From assembly GCF_905147045.1 (NCBI RefSeq), contig NC_065906.1:4836001-4900000 (forward strand): DNA of 64,000 nt. The letters are read 5' to 3'. Of the stretch, positions 27,301 through 38,809 are shown piece by piece. Under the pieces are notes generated by a model. It saw only the letters and a program-made list of their open reading frames with translations, did no database searches and was not told the origin of the DNA. The number at the start of each line of letters is the position of its first letter. Within the stretch, counting starts at the first letter, position 1. The stretch is from Nymphalis io. Lineage: Eukaryota; Arthropoda; Insecta; Lepidoptera; Nymphalidae. Made by a program: the position numbers and the translations under genes.

Positions 27301-30300
27301 GAGACGACCGCTATGCATGCCTGATAATTTGAAATATTACATACAGGTAAATCAGCTTGAAGATTTTGCCTTTGTACTAGTGTGATACACACATTGACTA
27401 AAACCGGTATAAGCCAGTTTGTGCTAGATACCACGTAAGTCGCATAAGTAACGTCAGAAGTGTCATGCTATTTTGTTTATCATTATTTTCGTACAATTAG
27501 TTCATTGTTTGGTTTAATTCATTCTTTGTTTTTATTTGATATTAAAATTTGTAATTTCAATTTAACCACCCTGAATTTAATCTTATAGAAAGTATATGAG
27601 CGATACTGTAAACTTGCGTCGTAAAAAATATAATATGTTTTTTATTTATTTATCTGCCAACCGTTCACTACTACAAATGTTAAAACATGTCCAAGCTGAC
27701 TTGGCTGTTTGTTATTTTATTGACATTATCATATTTTGTTTATTAGATCAAAAAGGAAAAAAGGTCAGACACAAAAGCTATCACATCTAAATTTACATTG
27801 GATGAATGTTGATGTAAGAAGTGGGTATTGTTTTTTCTTACAGTGTTAATGTATATGGGCGGTGGTGACCACTAACAATCATGTGGCTCATTTGCTGGTC
27901 CGCCTATCTATAAAATTAAAAAAGGCGAAATAATATATTTTTTGAATAAAACAACGCGATAAATATAACAGCAGAGACAATGAGACATTCCAGAGACTAA
28001 AACCGAGCGTTGCGACTTTTAGTTCGATTTTCGCGCGGAATCCACTGGATAGTAATAACAAACTATTATTATTATTTATTACTAATTTAGCGATGTATTT
28101 ACTTAATGCCAATGAATTAATTTACTCGGAATGGAAATGCCTGCGAATATACAAATAACGTTTATAAATATGTTCATATTTTTATATATATAGTTATATT
28201 TTATATGATAGTATTATAAATTTAAAAAAGTAACATTGTTCCACTGCTGGGCTAAGGCCTCCTCTGCTTTTTAGGGGAAGTTTTTCACGCTGCTGTAATA
28301 CCGGGTTTGAGGATATACATTTGGCAATTTTCACTTTCACAATTAAAATCGCTATAGGGCGCTATACTGCTGTATTCCGGTTGAGCTGATGACACTACAG
28401 GCACAATGGACATTCTGAATAATTAACTGTGCCCTATAGCTGTTTTAATTGTGAAAGTGAAAATTGCCACATGTATTGCAATTGCAAACCCGGTATTGAA
28501 GCAGCGTGAAAAACTTCTCCTAAAAAGCGAAGGAGGCCTTAGCACAGCAGTGGAAAATATACTGTCACTTTTTTTAAAAGTTATGCAATATATGTTGACA
28601 TTTAGCGATAGATTAATTGATGAGTTGGTCCCAAGTAGGCACAGGCTTATAATTGAGATCGTACTCACGGGTGAAGCTAAAGTGTCGATATCGCCTTCCG
28701 GTTTGAAATCAGTTTTCTTCTGTTCCGTTTGGAGGTGCAGTTTGACCCAGCCCGCAATGGCCGCGATGGCTCGCTCCAGTCCGGCGTCGAGCTTATTTTC
28801 CAATTGTTCTGTTATCGTGTTCTTGCGTTGTATACATTCGCCCTGCTTACTATTCAATGTGACAAATAACAGACTTTTATTTAAGAATCGTATAAGACGT
28901 GGGACTTTTACATACATTGGAATCGAGTGAGTTGATTGATTTAATATTTATTAAAATATTCATTAAGACATTGAATATTTTTTCGTATTGTCACAGTTTT
29001 TTTTTCACAAATAAAACTGCTTGGTGTATAGCTGGTTTCAGAGCTTGAAACCAGCTATACACCAAGGTTACACAAAGGTTATACACAAAGGTTTAGTTAT
29101 AATACGCGTACTATATTTCAATGCGACATTTTATATAAAATAGAATTTAATATCGTTATTAAGTCATATAGAGAAAACATAATGTACATAATAATTTTGT
29201 TACATGCAAAAAGGGGAACGGGAATGTTTCTCAATACATATATATAATAAGTACACCGCCCACATTATTGGAATTAATTAAGTACAAACCTCTTTGTAAT
29301 AATTACTATATTTAATTTTTATTATGAATAAATATTGATTATTATTATATTTCAGTGAATTATTATATCACTAAATAAATCTAAATTCATTTGATCGTAT
29401 TAATATTAAATGTCGATTTCAATTGTCATTTGTTGAAAACTGTCCAATAAATTTCAGGGATAGCACGATTCACGTATTTATTATTGGCTCTAGGTTGAGG
29501 TCAAAATCGTACTGTTCCCGATAAATGACGCATATATCAATAAATAACGTTAGTAAATGCGGATAATTAAATAATAATAATAATATAAATATATCACATA
29601 AGGCGGCAATGGTTTTTAGGCCCCCTAGAAATATTGAAACCGCAGGTTCGTTCCTGATAGTTTAGGAGTGGGGCCTAAACTCCTAACAAAAGCTGTACGT
29701 TTAATTGGGGTAAATATGAATATTAGTAGAGTAACAGCCTGTTAATATCCCACTACTGGGCTAAGGCCTCCTCTCCCTTTTGAGGAGAAGGTTTTCAGTT
29801 TATTCCACCACGCTGCTCCAATGCGTGTTGGTAGAATACACATGTGACAGAATTTCAATGAAATTAGACACATGCAGGTTTCCTCACGGTGTTTTCCTTT
29901 ACCGTTAAGCACGAGATGAATTATAAACACAAATTAAGCACATGGCAATTCAGTGGTGCTTGCCCGGTTTTGAGCCCACGATCAGCGGTTAAGATCACGC
30001 GTTCTAACCACTATGCCATCTCGACTCTAATATATTCTCGACTATAAAATTAGTAATTCCTAAAAAATTAAAAGATATTACAAGTAATGATTTCATATAT
30101 TTATGCATACAGTTTAATTTACCATTGTGTGGGAGTTCCATAATAATAGATAAGCGAAGTATTATTATTGTGTTGTGCACTTGTATCGTGAGCTTTATCT
30201 TATTAAACATTAATTTTAAAAATATAGATTATAATACATATATAGATTATACTGGTGGTAGGGCTTTGTGCAAGCTCGTCTGGGTAGGTACCACCCACTC

Positions 30301-33300
30301 ATCAGATATTCTACCGCAAAACAGCAATACTTGATATTGTTGTGTTCCGGTTTGAAGGGTGAGTGAGCCAGTGTAATTACAGGCACAAGGGACATAAAAT
30401 CTTAGTTCCCAAGGTTGGTGGCGCATTGGATATGTAAGCGATGGTTGATATTTCTTACAATGCTAATGTCTAAGAGCGTTGGTGACCACTTACCATCAGG
30501 TGGCCCATATGCTCGTCCGCCTTCCTATTCTATAAAAAAAAAAAATATACCTCATACAAGGCAGTATTGATTCTTGAAAGTGTTCTCCAAACGATTTAAC
30601 TATTTTATTAGCTTGATTTACTGTATCGAAGAAGTGAATCTGAAAATTATAATTTGATATTATTACTTTGCTTATGTATTAAGCATTGCAGTCCAATGAG
30701 TAGTATGCCAGAGGAGTTCCAAGCTCGCTTACGTATTATATAACGGTAACACGTGGTCTTGGTACACGAACACGATATTGTGTCTAGATGATCTATTTAA
30801 ATATATTCGTTTAATTTGCACAAATATTCAACAAACGCAACAAACGCAAATATATTTCCGTCGGTTAAGTTGGTTAGTCATCAAATATATCAAATACGGC
30901 AAATATTTGACGTTGACCGTTTACACTTGTTTCGTGTACAATAGTTTTCGTAAGATCGCTTCGACCATTGCCCAACTCATTTATCTAGACCAGCCCCCCC
31001 CCCCCCTGGTATGTTAAACTATAAGACCATTGCTGAATATGTACTTAATAATGCTTACACGTATAAGTAATTACCGCTTCGTACAATAACTATTGGTATG
31101 GTATGGTGGTAACAGCCCGTGAATGTCCCACTGCTGGGCTAAGGCCTCTCCCTTTTTGAGGAGAAGGTTTGGAGCTTATTGAAATTAAGGTATAATTTCA
31201 ATGAAATTAGGCACATGCAGGTTTCCTCACGATGTTTTCCTTCACCGTCAAGCACGAGATGAATTATAAACACAAATTAAGCACATGAATATTCAGTGGT
31301 GCTTGCCCGGGTTTGAGCCCACGATCATCGGTTAAGATTCACGCGTTCTAACCGCTGGGCCATCTCTGGCTTCTTTTTAATGCAATAACTTTTATTTATA
31401 GATAAATATGAATTACCTGAGGCGGTGACTTGTTCTCGGCAATAGGAATGGACTGCAATCCTAAGTCGAGTGCGTAGTCAACGTGTTCTATTAATAAATG
31501 TTGTATCAGTACTTCTAGTAACGCTATCGCGGTCCCAGGTAGTTCATTGGGCGAACATAACTATTTTGAAAAAAAAAAATTACAACCATTATTAGAATAC
31601 TGTTAGTATTAAATTTAACTGAACCTAGTTAATAATAAAAACCTAAAATTCTAAACCTAGCAGTAACGGTAACAGCCTGTTAATATCTCACTGCTGGGCT
31701 AAGACCACCTCTCCCTTTTTGAGGACAAGGTTTAGAGCTTATTCCACCACGCTGCTCCAATGCGGTTTGATAGAATACACATGTGACATAAATTCAATGA
31801 AATTAGACACATGCAGGTTTCCTCACGATGTTTTCCTTCACCGTCAAACCTAGCTTATAAACGATAATTAGGTGATGTTTTGTTAAATGTCTTTTTTCTC
31901 TTTCTGTCATCATTCATTTGAAATTCGAAAGAAGAAGACAGTCATTATTTAAATAATAACGCCGTGAAACATTAATACGTAAATACGTAGACATAATCGG
32001 TAGCATAATCACAATGCACTGGTTCGAGTACTGATAATGCAAGACTTGAGTTAATTCCTAGTTTTTTTTTTTTAATTTCATCTTATAGTAATGTAGAGGT
32101 ACAATATTTTAGGAGATGATTTTTAAAGTAGTTCCAACAAAGCGTTAGAGTCGAAATTTCGTAAATACATTTGGCGCTGGTGAGAATACGAACTAGTAAA
32201 CTTCATTGATTTTAGAACAATAAATTAATATTATTCTGATAATAATTTATTATTATTAAAATTATAATATATTTTTAATTAATAATTTTAAATCTTATAA
32301 GAAAATAATCAACGAGCTATTATCATAGTGATAGCTAGACCATAGACAATAATGTAATCAAAGATAAAGAAGGCTAGATACGAAAATTATATCAGCACAC
32401 GTTATTGCACTTTTGAATCATTATTTAACAATTCTATGATGTCATTTACAACATTTATAAAGGTGACGGTTAATGTATTTGTTTTTTTTTTTGTGATAAT
32501 CTGTAGCCTGAGTTCATCCGTTTTACAATAAAGTATGTTCATATTGGTCGTAGCACCGTAATAACACGTAACTTTTCTCAATAAACTAATAACCTAATGA
32601 AAAAATAAATCAGTCAACAATAGAAACTCTGGCTTTATCAGAGCAGTTCCGTGCGGTGTCTCCTACAAAATTTCTACTCTACTGACGACTCTTGGGTCGT
32701 AGCGAAATATTATAGCACTGAATGAATGAAATATGATTTATTAGGATCACTCTTTATAAAGAGCTACTCAACCGTTATTGTAAAACGACTTTTAAATTCC
32801 GAGATTAGTGGGTTCGAACAAAGAAAATAATTTTTATTAACTATGATAAATGAGGAGACTTTTTTCCTAATGTCGAACTGAAATAAACTACTAAACCAAT
32901 ATACATAAAACTTATTTCAGAAAATACAGAGCGTTTCGGTGACAGTTTTAGTATATAATATTATTGTATAATTTTTATATTAAATAGTCGCGCTTCGCAG
33001 TTTCAACGGCATTAAATTTAGACTTTTATGACAAGTGTGAATATTATGTTTTTGTATTAAAATAGTTAAAATATAAATAGAAAATATAATAAGCGCTTAC
33101 AGTTTTACATCTGGTGAATGATGTTTTAGAATCGTTTAACATTTTCTGAACGAGTTTGTCACTGAGGAATGTTTCTCCTCCATAGTTTTCAATCTGAGCA
33201 ATGTTGATATTAGCTCGTGTTCCTATCACAGCTTGTAAATCGCGACGAAGCTCTTGAAATCTGAAATATTAAAGGAGTTTTAATAAAAGAGTACAGAAAA

Positions 33301-36300
33301 TACTGAGGGGGTTTTTTTATGATATTAAATGGTAAGCTGAAAAGTGGGCCACCTGATGGTAAGTGGTCACCACCGCGTAGACTTTGGCATTGTAATAAAT
33401 ATTAACCCCTTTATTTATTTATTTATTTAAAAACTTTTTGCCCGGCACATTGAGTAGCATGACAAAAGGCGGACTTAATGCCTAAAGGCATTCTCTACCA
33501 GTCAACCTCTAAGCAGAAATTCGTGAAGGCGGTAATTAATATTTGAAAATATACATACATACAAATATAACAACAACAACAAAGAATATATGAATAATAT
33601 ATACATATATATATACACACACACATATACATACACACATACATATACACATACGAATAATAATGCATTATAGATGTCAAAGATGAAGAGAACTTTCATC
33701 ACCATTTCTTTTTCACGCTGGAGAAACGCTTTTACTTGCATTTTCAACAGGAACACGACAATAGTAAGTATTGCTGTTAAGCGCTAGATATGGTGAGTGG
33801 ATGGTACCTACCAAGACGGACTTGCACAAATCCTTCGGAGAGAAATATGCTTTGCCTTATTCTACGATCTAATAAAATTCAAAATTAAATTTATTAATTA
33901 ATAAATCCGAACAAAACATCCAAACCAAACTTTCACGTTTTCACGTTCACTAATATTATTACATTAAAAACATTTGAAAATGCTTTTTAAAACTTAGCAA
34001 AATTAAATCAAAAAGTCAATCTTACCCTCCACCTTGTATTTGCTTCTTGACATGTTGTTTTTCATTATAATATGCATTCAATGCGTTAGAAAAGACTGCC
34101 TTAAGACGACGAATCTCCAAGGCGGGATACCCGTCGGTGGCGCCCGCCATCGCACCGTTCACAAGCGCCTCTTGTCTGAGGTCACCGGTAGAAGTATTGC
34201 CATCAGCGGACACTAAATTCGCTTCTACAAGTTCGTCACATGCTTTTTGTGTACTGAAAAAATATTATTATTTTATTTTAAAATTTAAATAACTTATTAC
34301 AACAATATAACTGAGCAATATAAAACATAGGATTAAAGATGATCACTATCTTATATTATTTAGAGGAATTATGAAAAATTATAATCTTTACTAACAAATA
34401 CAAAAGCCGAGATGGCCTAGTGGTTAGAACGCGTGAATCTTAAACGATGATCGTGGGAATTTTCATATGCTTAATTTGTGATTATGACGGCGAAGGAAAA
34501 CATCGTGAGGAAACCTGCATGTGTCTAATTTCATTGAAATTATGTCACATGTGTATTTTACCGACCCGCATTGGAGTAGCGTGGTGGAATAAGCTCTATA
34601 ACCTTCTCCTCAAAAAGGGAAAGGAGGCTTTAGCCCAGCAGTGGGACATTAACAGGCTGTTACTGACTACTAACTACAAACCTGACAACATAGAATGAAA
34701 AGAATGCTTAACATTAAAAGTTTACTGTTATAGAATATTCTTATATATCCCAACATTTGGGCGATACAGCTTTTGTTAGGACCGAGGAGGACAAATAAAC
34801 CACGTCATGATAGGACCTGCGATTTTTACATAGCTAGACGGTAACCCTAGCGCTATTGACGCTTAAAAGTTAAGAATTGGAAATGTACAGGACATTTGAT
34901 AATATGTAACAAGAAAGAAAGTTGGTCCAGAGATGTGATAACTGATAAAATGGCAACACGCCAATGAAGAATAGCAGAAATAACTTGGAAGAGGTAGAGT
35001 AAAAACGGTATAAAAAGATTTTGAGATGGCCCATTCACGAATGAACATGACAATCTTTAAATAAATTCATTTAAACCAGTGTCAAATTCAGTTGTCATGC
35101 AACTGGATAAGATTGCTAATTATAACAATATATTTGATTTAAATTATTTAAAAAAATTTTGTTTTTAATTATAAGTACATATAATGTTCAAAATTAAGAT
35201 AAAACATCCCGATATTTTATATATTATACACATATATAAAATATCGGATGTTTGTGTATATATAGTTTAATTACTTATAAATTAAACAGATAAAATATAG
35301 TACCTGGTATACATATCATATAAGTTACGCAAATATTTTTCCAAATCATTCTTGTCAGCGAGCTTGGTTTGTATATATTTCTGTAGTTTAAGATGGAAGA
35401 TGTTCAGCACAAATTTGCTCATTACTTGATCAGGGTTGGGGAACACATTACTTATCACTGTGTAATTCTTTTTACATAGTGGTAGTACTGCTGCAAATAT
35501 ATCCTTCCCGAGCAAAGAATTCTGAAAGTTATTTTAATGTATTAGATTTAAATATTCAAAGTCAAAATATGTTTCATTCTAGTAGGCTCTCACAAGGACT
35601 TTTGATCATTATTTTACAATTATAATTTCAATATATAGCTACCATTCTTTGGGAATGTAGATTCTACCGAACCAGCAAGGAACTAAGTTGCTACTCTTTT
35701 TAACAATCAAAAAAAATGTACATATACAATATTTATACATCCTGTATGAACATCAATAAATACTACCTTCTCTTTTTTTATTTGAGTTTTAATTTTATTT
35801 AATGGTAAATCTAAAATGGTAATATTTTGGACGATGTCCTCCTGATTATGCTATTTAACTCATGCCAGTAATCCATAACAGAGGTTAACATATTGCACAG
35901 ACAATATTAATGTACTCAAGTAAACTATCATAAATCGATGAGATGGCAAGTTCATATTAGCAGAACGAGGAAATACACTAAAAATCCATGTTAATCAAAA
36001 ATATTTTAAATTCGCAATTTTATTAATTAGGTATAGTAATATTTACTTTTTCAGTTAACTTTAAAGGGGCAGACAACTTAAAGAAATTTTCATATGTTAC
36101 TTGGTAAATTTGTCTATAAAAAATAACAGTGTAAGAAAAATATACAACTTCTCACACAGTTCAAGCTCCACCAACTATGGGCTGTAAGATTGTCCCATAT
36201 GGCAATTATTTACTATAGGTAGACACTCACTTATCCGATTGGTAGAATAAACGGTGAGTGCCACTCAGTAACAAACAACGAATTATATCATTTCATCATC

Positions 36301-38143
36301 ACAGCTTAAAGTACAGTACAGTAATTTAAGAATACAAGTGTGTTGTATTCTTAAATTACTGTACTGTACTTTAAGCTGTACTTACCATTTGACTTGTTTC
36401 TATATAAGCATCAACGCATTGCGAATATCCCTTAAAGTTAGTCATGATATTAGCAATATCTTTCATCTTAGCAATGTTATTTTGATTCTGAGCCTTAACA
36501 AACTCCTCAATAAGATTTCTTTCTATCTCATCATATTTAGCTTCTATTTTCTTCTTAGCAACTTCAAACTTATCGGGTGGAAGTTCTTGTGATATAGTGT
36601 ACAACTTCTGTATAACATCTGCTGCTTCGTTCAACTGAAAAAGTATGAAACTGTTTTATATAATACAATTGCTTTTTTCATTGAACATTCTAGAAATCTT
36701 AGTGTTAATATATTTATAAGTAAGTTTAATGTCTCACAGCTAGGCTAATGTTTCCCTTTTCTGCAGAGCATGAGCCAAGTTATAAAAATAAGCACTTAAA
36801 AATTCATTGGTGCTTGCTTGGCTTGAACCAAACGATCATCAGTTAATATTAACATAGTATAGGCCATTTCTTATCTCACGGTAGTAAGCGCAAGCAATCT
36901 AGTGACGCCCCCAAAAAGATGGTGAGGGTATTTACAGCTGGTTTTTAGTGGGTATTCTGGTGCACTGGAAGATCTAGGCCTACACCTGCGAGTCCCACAT
37001 AGATCCCACTTTAAAATGTAAATGCCTTTCTCCAGCGAACAAAATAGGCCATCTCTTACCTCTATTTTTATATTCACAAATTTGGACTGTATTTTAGATT
37101 CATTTAGGTAGATAACATTTTTATATTACAAATGTATGTAATTTCATAAAATTCAAATTCCATATATTATATTTTATGGAGATTTCATTTTACTGTAATA
37201 TTCTACAGATATATTAAGTTGTAAATAAAATATTTCATAAAAATTTAAGTTTATATGTATAATAGGTACCTTATTGGGATCATTAAATAAGTCAGTAAGT
37301 ACTGGTCCAGGACTAAGGAAGTTTGCAAGATGTGAGAGGAGGTCTCTTGCAGCTGCTGCTCTTGCTCTCGGTGCCCTAGCAGCACCAAGCTTTTCGCCCA
37401 CATCTAGGGCCCTACCCCCACAACGAGACATTCTCTCATCTAATGAACTGAATACATTGACGCAATGCTGTAATAAAAAAAATACATGTATAGGTTTAGC
37501 TTTAATAACTATAAATGAACATTTTAGTCATATATACTTTTATAGACATTGTTAGCATAATTGTCTTTTCTGTAATTGGTTTATAATTTTCTTATCAGAA
37601 AGATAATTTATCATACAAATTGTATTATTTAGCTATTTATATATAGCTTTATATTATATATTTTTATTTATATACAGGTTTAAGGTACTATAAATTAAGA
37701 ACCAACTTACCGAATGCTGTTCCATTATTTCAGCGAGCTTTGCTACATACAACTTTTCCTCTTCTTGTACTGCTTGCTCAAGCCTTGCACATTTCCTTTC
37801 TTGTCTCTCTTGTAGAACCTGAAATAATAATAATGAAGAGTGAGAGAGACAACATGTAGAAATTTGTATGTTGTGCTTACGATTATGTTTACCACCCACT
37901 TTTAAATCTTGTATGGCTTGTTTAAATATGTCATGAATCATTTCTGGATCGAATTCATCGTCTTGAAAGCGACACTCCTGCATACTACGACGAACCATCC
38001 TTTCCACAAATTCATCAGGGTCGAATGGATCCTAGAAGATAAATATAACTAGTAAGAATTTATAGTTTCTCTTTATTAATAACATTTAAATTACCTTATT
38101 ATTACATTACCTGTTCTAATTCTTTTATGTATTGGTTCATCAT
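20593..38143 (-). CDS. Sec10: exocyst complex component 5 (Sec10)
   Basis: Sec10 is a rod-shaped subunit of the exocyst, the octameric complex that tethers secretory vesicles to the plasma membrane. I joined 14 exons: 38111-38143, 37900-38031, 37711-37818, 37270-37467, 36386-36634, 35304-35521, 34026-34253, 33101-33260, 31417-31560, 30551-30639, 28669-28849, 27164-27320, 26585-26754 and 20593-20688. All junctions are GT-AG and the frame is kept throughout, giving 720 residues (human EXOC5 has 708). Family hallmarks: DPFDPDEFVERMV near the N-terminus, NEAADVIQKLYTISQELPPD, NFKGYSQCVDAYI, LRNLYDMYTR, GGETFLS, EHVDYAL, EQKKTDFKPE, RLHRVIYEHLQ, AICDVKEYRS, DALHALCNLL and a C-terminal FIQLRSDYKSHKL. 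Translation starts at a double Met, with an in-frame stop upstream. The last exon is separated by a 5.9-kb repeat-rich intron. Exon 13 is unusually GC-rich. The gene is divergent from the TSSK kinase. Confidence 0.96.
21028..21190 (+). repeat. partial 290-bp interspersed repeat (family S2)
   Basis: Shares cgacgagcatatg..gccacctgatgg, cattgtaagaaatg and gcgccaccaaccttgggaac with the fuller copies at 21999-22290 and 30251-30540. The 3' third is missing. It lies in the last intron of Sec10. Confidence 0.8.
21433..21760 (+). repeat. tRNA-derived SINE (family S3)
   Basis: Begins gtgcctcgttggactaatgg (tRNA-like box A), followed by a box B-like region and by ctcggaaagctcgtaaagcc. It matches the copy at 22683-23030 and the reverse copy at 42960-43125. 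It lies in the last intron of Sec10. Confidence 0.7.
21999..22290 (+). repeat. full-length 290-bp interspersed repeat (family S2)
   Basis: Runs from a T-rich start (tttttttatagaataggaag) to gagcttgcacaaagctctac. It is a non-autonomous element; at least eight related copies or fragments occur in the window on both strands. It does not encode a protein. Confidence 0.85.
22683..23030 (+). repeat. SINE-like element (family S3)
   Basis: Contains ctcggaaagcacgtaaagcc, the gagagctaggggatagagag block and the gattggccgccttgaccg block shared with 21433-21760. It lies in the last intron of Sec10. Confidence 0.7.
23925..24060 (+). repeat. interspersed repeat fragment
   Basis: The T-rich start followed by taggctagcgctcgactg and cacacctgatggaaagtgag resembles another short lepidopteran non-autonomous element. 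It occurs once in this window, in the last intron of Sec10. Confidence 0.45.
24263..24465 (-). repeat. SINE (family S1) containing a (CA)n microsatellite
   Basis: It has the reverse-complement SINE tail (agtaacagcccgtaaatgtc) and head (cttgcctgggtttgagac). At the place where other copies read 'aatacacatgtg' there is a CA run at 24348-24376, so the microsatellite probably grew inside the element. Confidence 0.65.
24954..25240 (+). repeat. near-complete tRNA-derived SINE (family S1)
   Basis: The head has a tRNA-like box B (gggttcaaacccg), the body has gtgcttgacggtgaaggaaa and the tail has aggccttagcccagcag. It lies in the last intron of Sec10. Confidence 0.85.
25318..25560 (-). repeat. 290-bp interspersed repeat (family S2), 3'-truncated
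   Basis: Reverse orientation: starts at attctaccgcaaaacagcag and ends with cgtccgccttcctattttat plus an A run. It lies in the last intron of Sec10. Confidence 0.85.
25875..26166 (-). repeat. 290-bp interspersed repeat (family S2)
   Basis: Reverse orientation, from ctggtggtagggctttgtgc to catccacctacctatcc plus an A run. It carries a short internal duplication of tgtaattacactgtaattac. It lies in the last intron of Sec10. Confidence 0.85.
27830..27915 (-). repeat. fragment of the 290-bp repeat (family S2)
   Basis: Only the end carrying cggtggtgaccac and gctggtccgcctatctat remains. It lies in intron 11 of Sec10. Confidence 0.6.
28228..28566. repeat. inverted SINE-derived foldback (arms about 28228-28370 and 28432-28566)
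   Basis: Both arms contain the SINE tail motif (actgctgggctaaggcctcc and its near reverse complement), then cccggtattgaagcagcgtg, then ctttcacaattaaaatcgct with its counterpart ttttaattgtgaaagtgaaa. The arms are imperfect inverted repeats of about 140 bp. The element lies in intron 11 of Sec10, about 100 bp downstream of exon 11 in the transcript. Confidence 0.75.
29020..29066. repeat. perfect 21-bp inverted repeat (hairpin)
   Basis: cttggtgtatagctggtttc plus one base is mirrored exactly after a 5-nt loop (gagct). It is followed by two short copies of an acacaaaggtta-like motif. It lies in intron 10 of Sec10. Confidence 0.9.
29731..30027 (-). repeat. near-complete tRNA-derived SINE (family S1)
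   Basis: Reverse orientation, from gtaacagcctgttaatatcc to ctatgccatctcgac, including the reverse-complement tRNA-like head. It lies in intron 10 of Sec10. Confidence 0.85.
30251..30540 (-). repeat. full 290-bp interspersed repeat (family S2)
   Basis: Reverse orientation, from actggtggtagggctttgtg to ccgccttcctattctat plus an A run. Its A run reaches within about 10 bp of the Sec10 exon 10 donor at 30550. Confidence 0.9.
30994..31006. repeat. poly-C tract
   Basis: A run of about twelve C after ccag, in intron 9 of Sec10. Such homopolymers are error-prone, so the exact length is uncertain. Confidence 0.8.
31108..31371 (-). repeat. tRNA-derived SINE (family S1)
   Basis: Reverse orientation, from taacagcccgtgaatgtccc to gctgggccatctctgg, with a small internal deletion relative to 29731-30027. 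It lies in intron 9 of Sec10. Confidence 0.85.
31668..31850 (-). repeat. SINE (family S1), head missing
   Basis: Reverse orientation; contains the tail and body up to ttttccttcaccgtcaa but not the tRNA-like head. It lies in intron 8 of Sec10. Confidence 0.8.
33312..33835 (+). repeat. 290-bp repeat split by a nested LINE 3' fragment
   Basis: The 5' part of family S2 (gtgggccacctgatggtaag) is at about 33340-33400 and the 3' part (ggatggtacctaccaagacg) is at about 33746-33835. Between them, from about 33405, is a TTTA-repeat start followed by ggcggacttaatgcctaaag, which looks like the 3' end of a LINE in reverse orientation, and a TA/CA microsatellite near 33597-33655. It lies in intron 7 of Sec10. 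Confidence 0.55.
34405..34664 (+). repeat. tRNA-derived SINE (family S1)
   Basis: Begins gccgagatggcctagtgg and ends cagtgggacattaacaggc, with a deletion after the tRNA-like head. It lies in intron 6 of Sec10. Confidence 0.85.
36301..36379. repeat. perfect 37-bp inverted repeat beside the Sec10 exon 5 donor
   Basis: The arms 36301-36337 and 36343-36379 are exact reverse complements with a 5-nt loop (gtgtg). In the Sec10 transcript the hairpin begins at intron position +7, directly after the donor gtaagt (36380-36385). Confidence 0.95.
36890..37045 (+). repeat. LINE 3'-end fragment
   Basis: It shares the order of motifs gttttTAGTGGGTA ... GAGTCCCACATA ... GTAAATGCCTTTC with the LINE tail in the palindrome arms (56640-56770), although it is diverged. 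It lies in intron 4 of Sec10. Confidence 0.5.
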
Positions 38144-38809
38144 CTTGAATTCCTTAGATTTATAGTTGTTATTGTAAAATATATATTAAACTTTTATTAA
38201 ATGGTACAATTTTTAATTCAAATTATTACTTTTAGTTAATATGTTACTTTCTTAAAAATGTCATCTTAAATTATGACTTTGACAACTGTTGTCAGTTATG
38301 TTAATTCAGTTATGAAGCAGTGAGTTTTTTATTGTTAGATAGATGATATGATTTGTTAAAAAAATTATGGTCTGAATTTTTCTTGGAAAAGGAAACAAAA
38401 TTGGAATTTTCACTGCAAATAATTTAAATGTATTTTTTTAATATTTTTTTCTAGACATAGGTTATAGACATTTTGTTGAATTACAGGCATATTCGAATTT
38501 TATTTTAATTTTAGAAACAAAAGGAAAAAATATGATCAATGTATCATTAACGTCTTTTTGGAAGATTTCTTACTAGTGGAAGTGTTTTTTATATCCAAAT
38601 TCTTTGTGATGTCGTAATATTATTTATAAAATTTTGTGTGTTTTAAAGATATTTAATTGTTTTTCTCTCTTTAATGAGAAGTGAGTGGAGATTTACAATA
38701 AATATAAAACAAGTAATTTGACAGAAGGACCACTGAACGTTGTACATATTGTGAATCGTGGGATGTCCAATGTATCCTAAACGGGTAAGAATAAAGTCTT
38801 TCGAGCTCC
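38144..38809. promoter_or_regulatory. divergent intergenic region between Sec10 and the TSSK kinase
   Basis: This 666-bp AT-rich stretch separates two head-to-head start codons and must hold the promoters or 5' UTRs of both genes. No clear TATA box or other defined element was recognised. Confidence 0.5.

Noticed and set aside
28451..28930. 159-residue plus-strand open frame
   Set aside because: It is antisense to Sec10 exon 11 and runs into the SINE foldback; no domain and no splice logic.
21999..30540. Regularly recurring similar blocks considered as a CRISPR-like array
   Set aside because: The spacing is irregular, the copies lie on both strands and they are about 290 bp long; they are dispersed S2 elements in a eukaryotic genome.
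33495..33756. Tyr/Val/Cys-rich open frames
   Set aside because: They are translations of the TA/CA microsatellite and the nested LINE tail.
34405..34480. tRNA gene look-alikes (gccgagatggcctagtgg; gggttcaaacccg)
   Set aside because: These are heads of S1/S3 SINEs: no full cloverleaf, and they are followed by the shared SINE body and tail. Other cases at 11434, 24954, 29990, 31340 and 43080 are the same.
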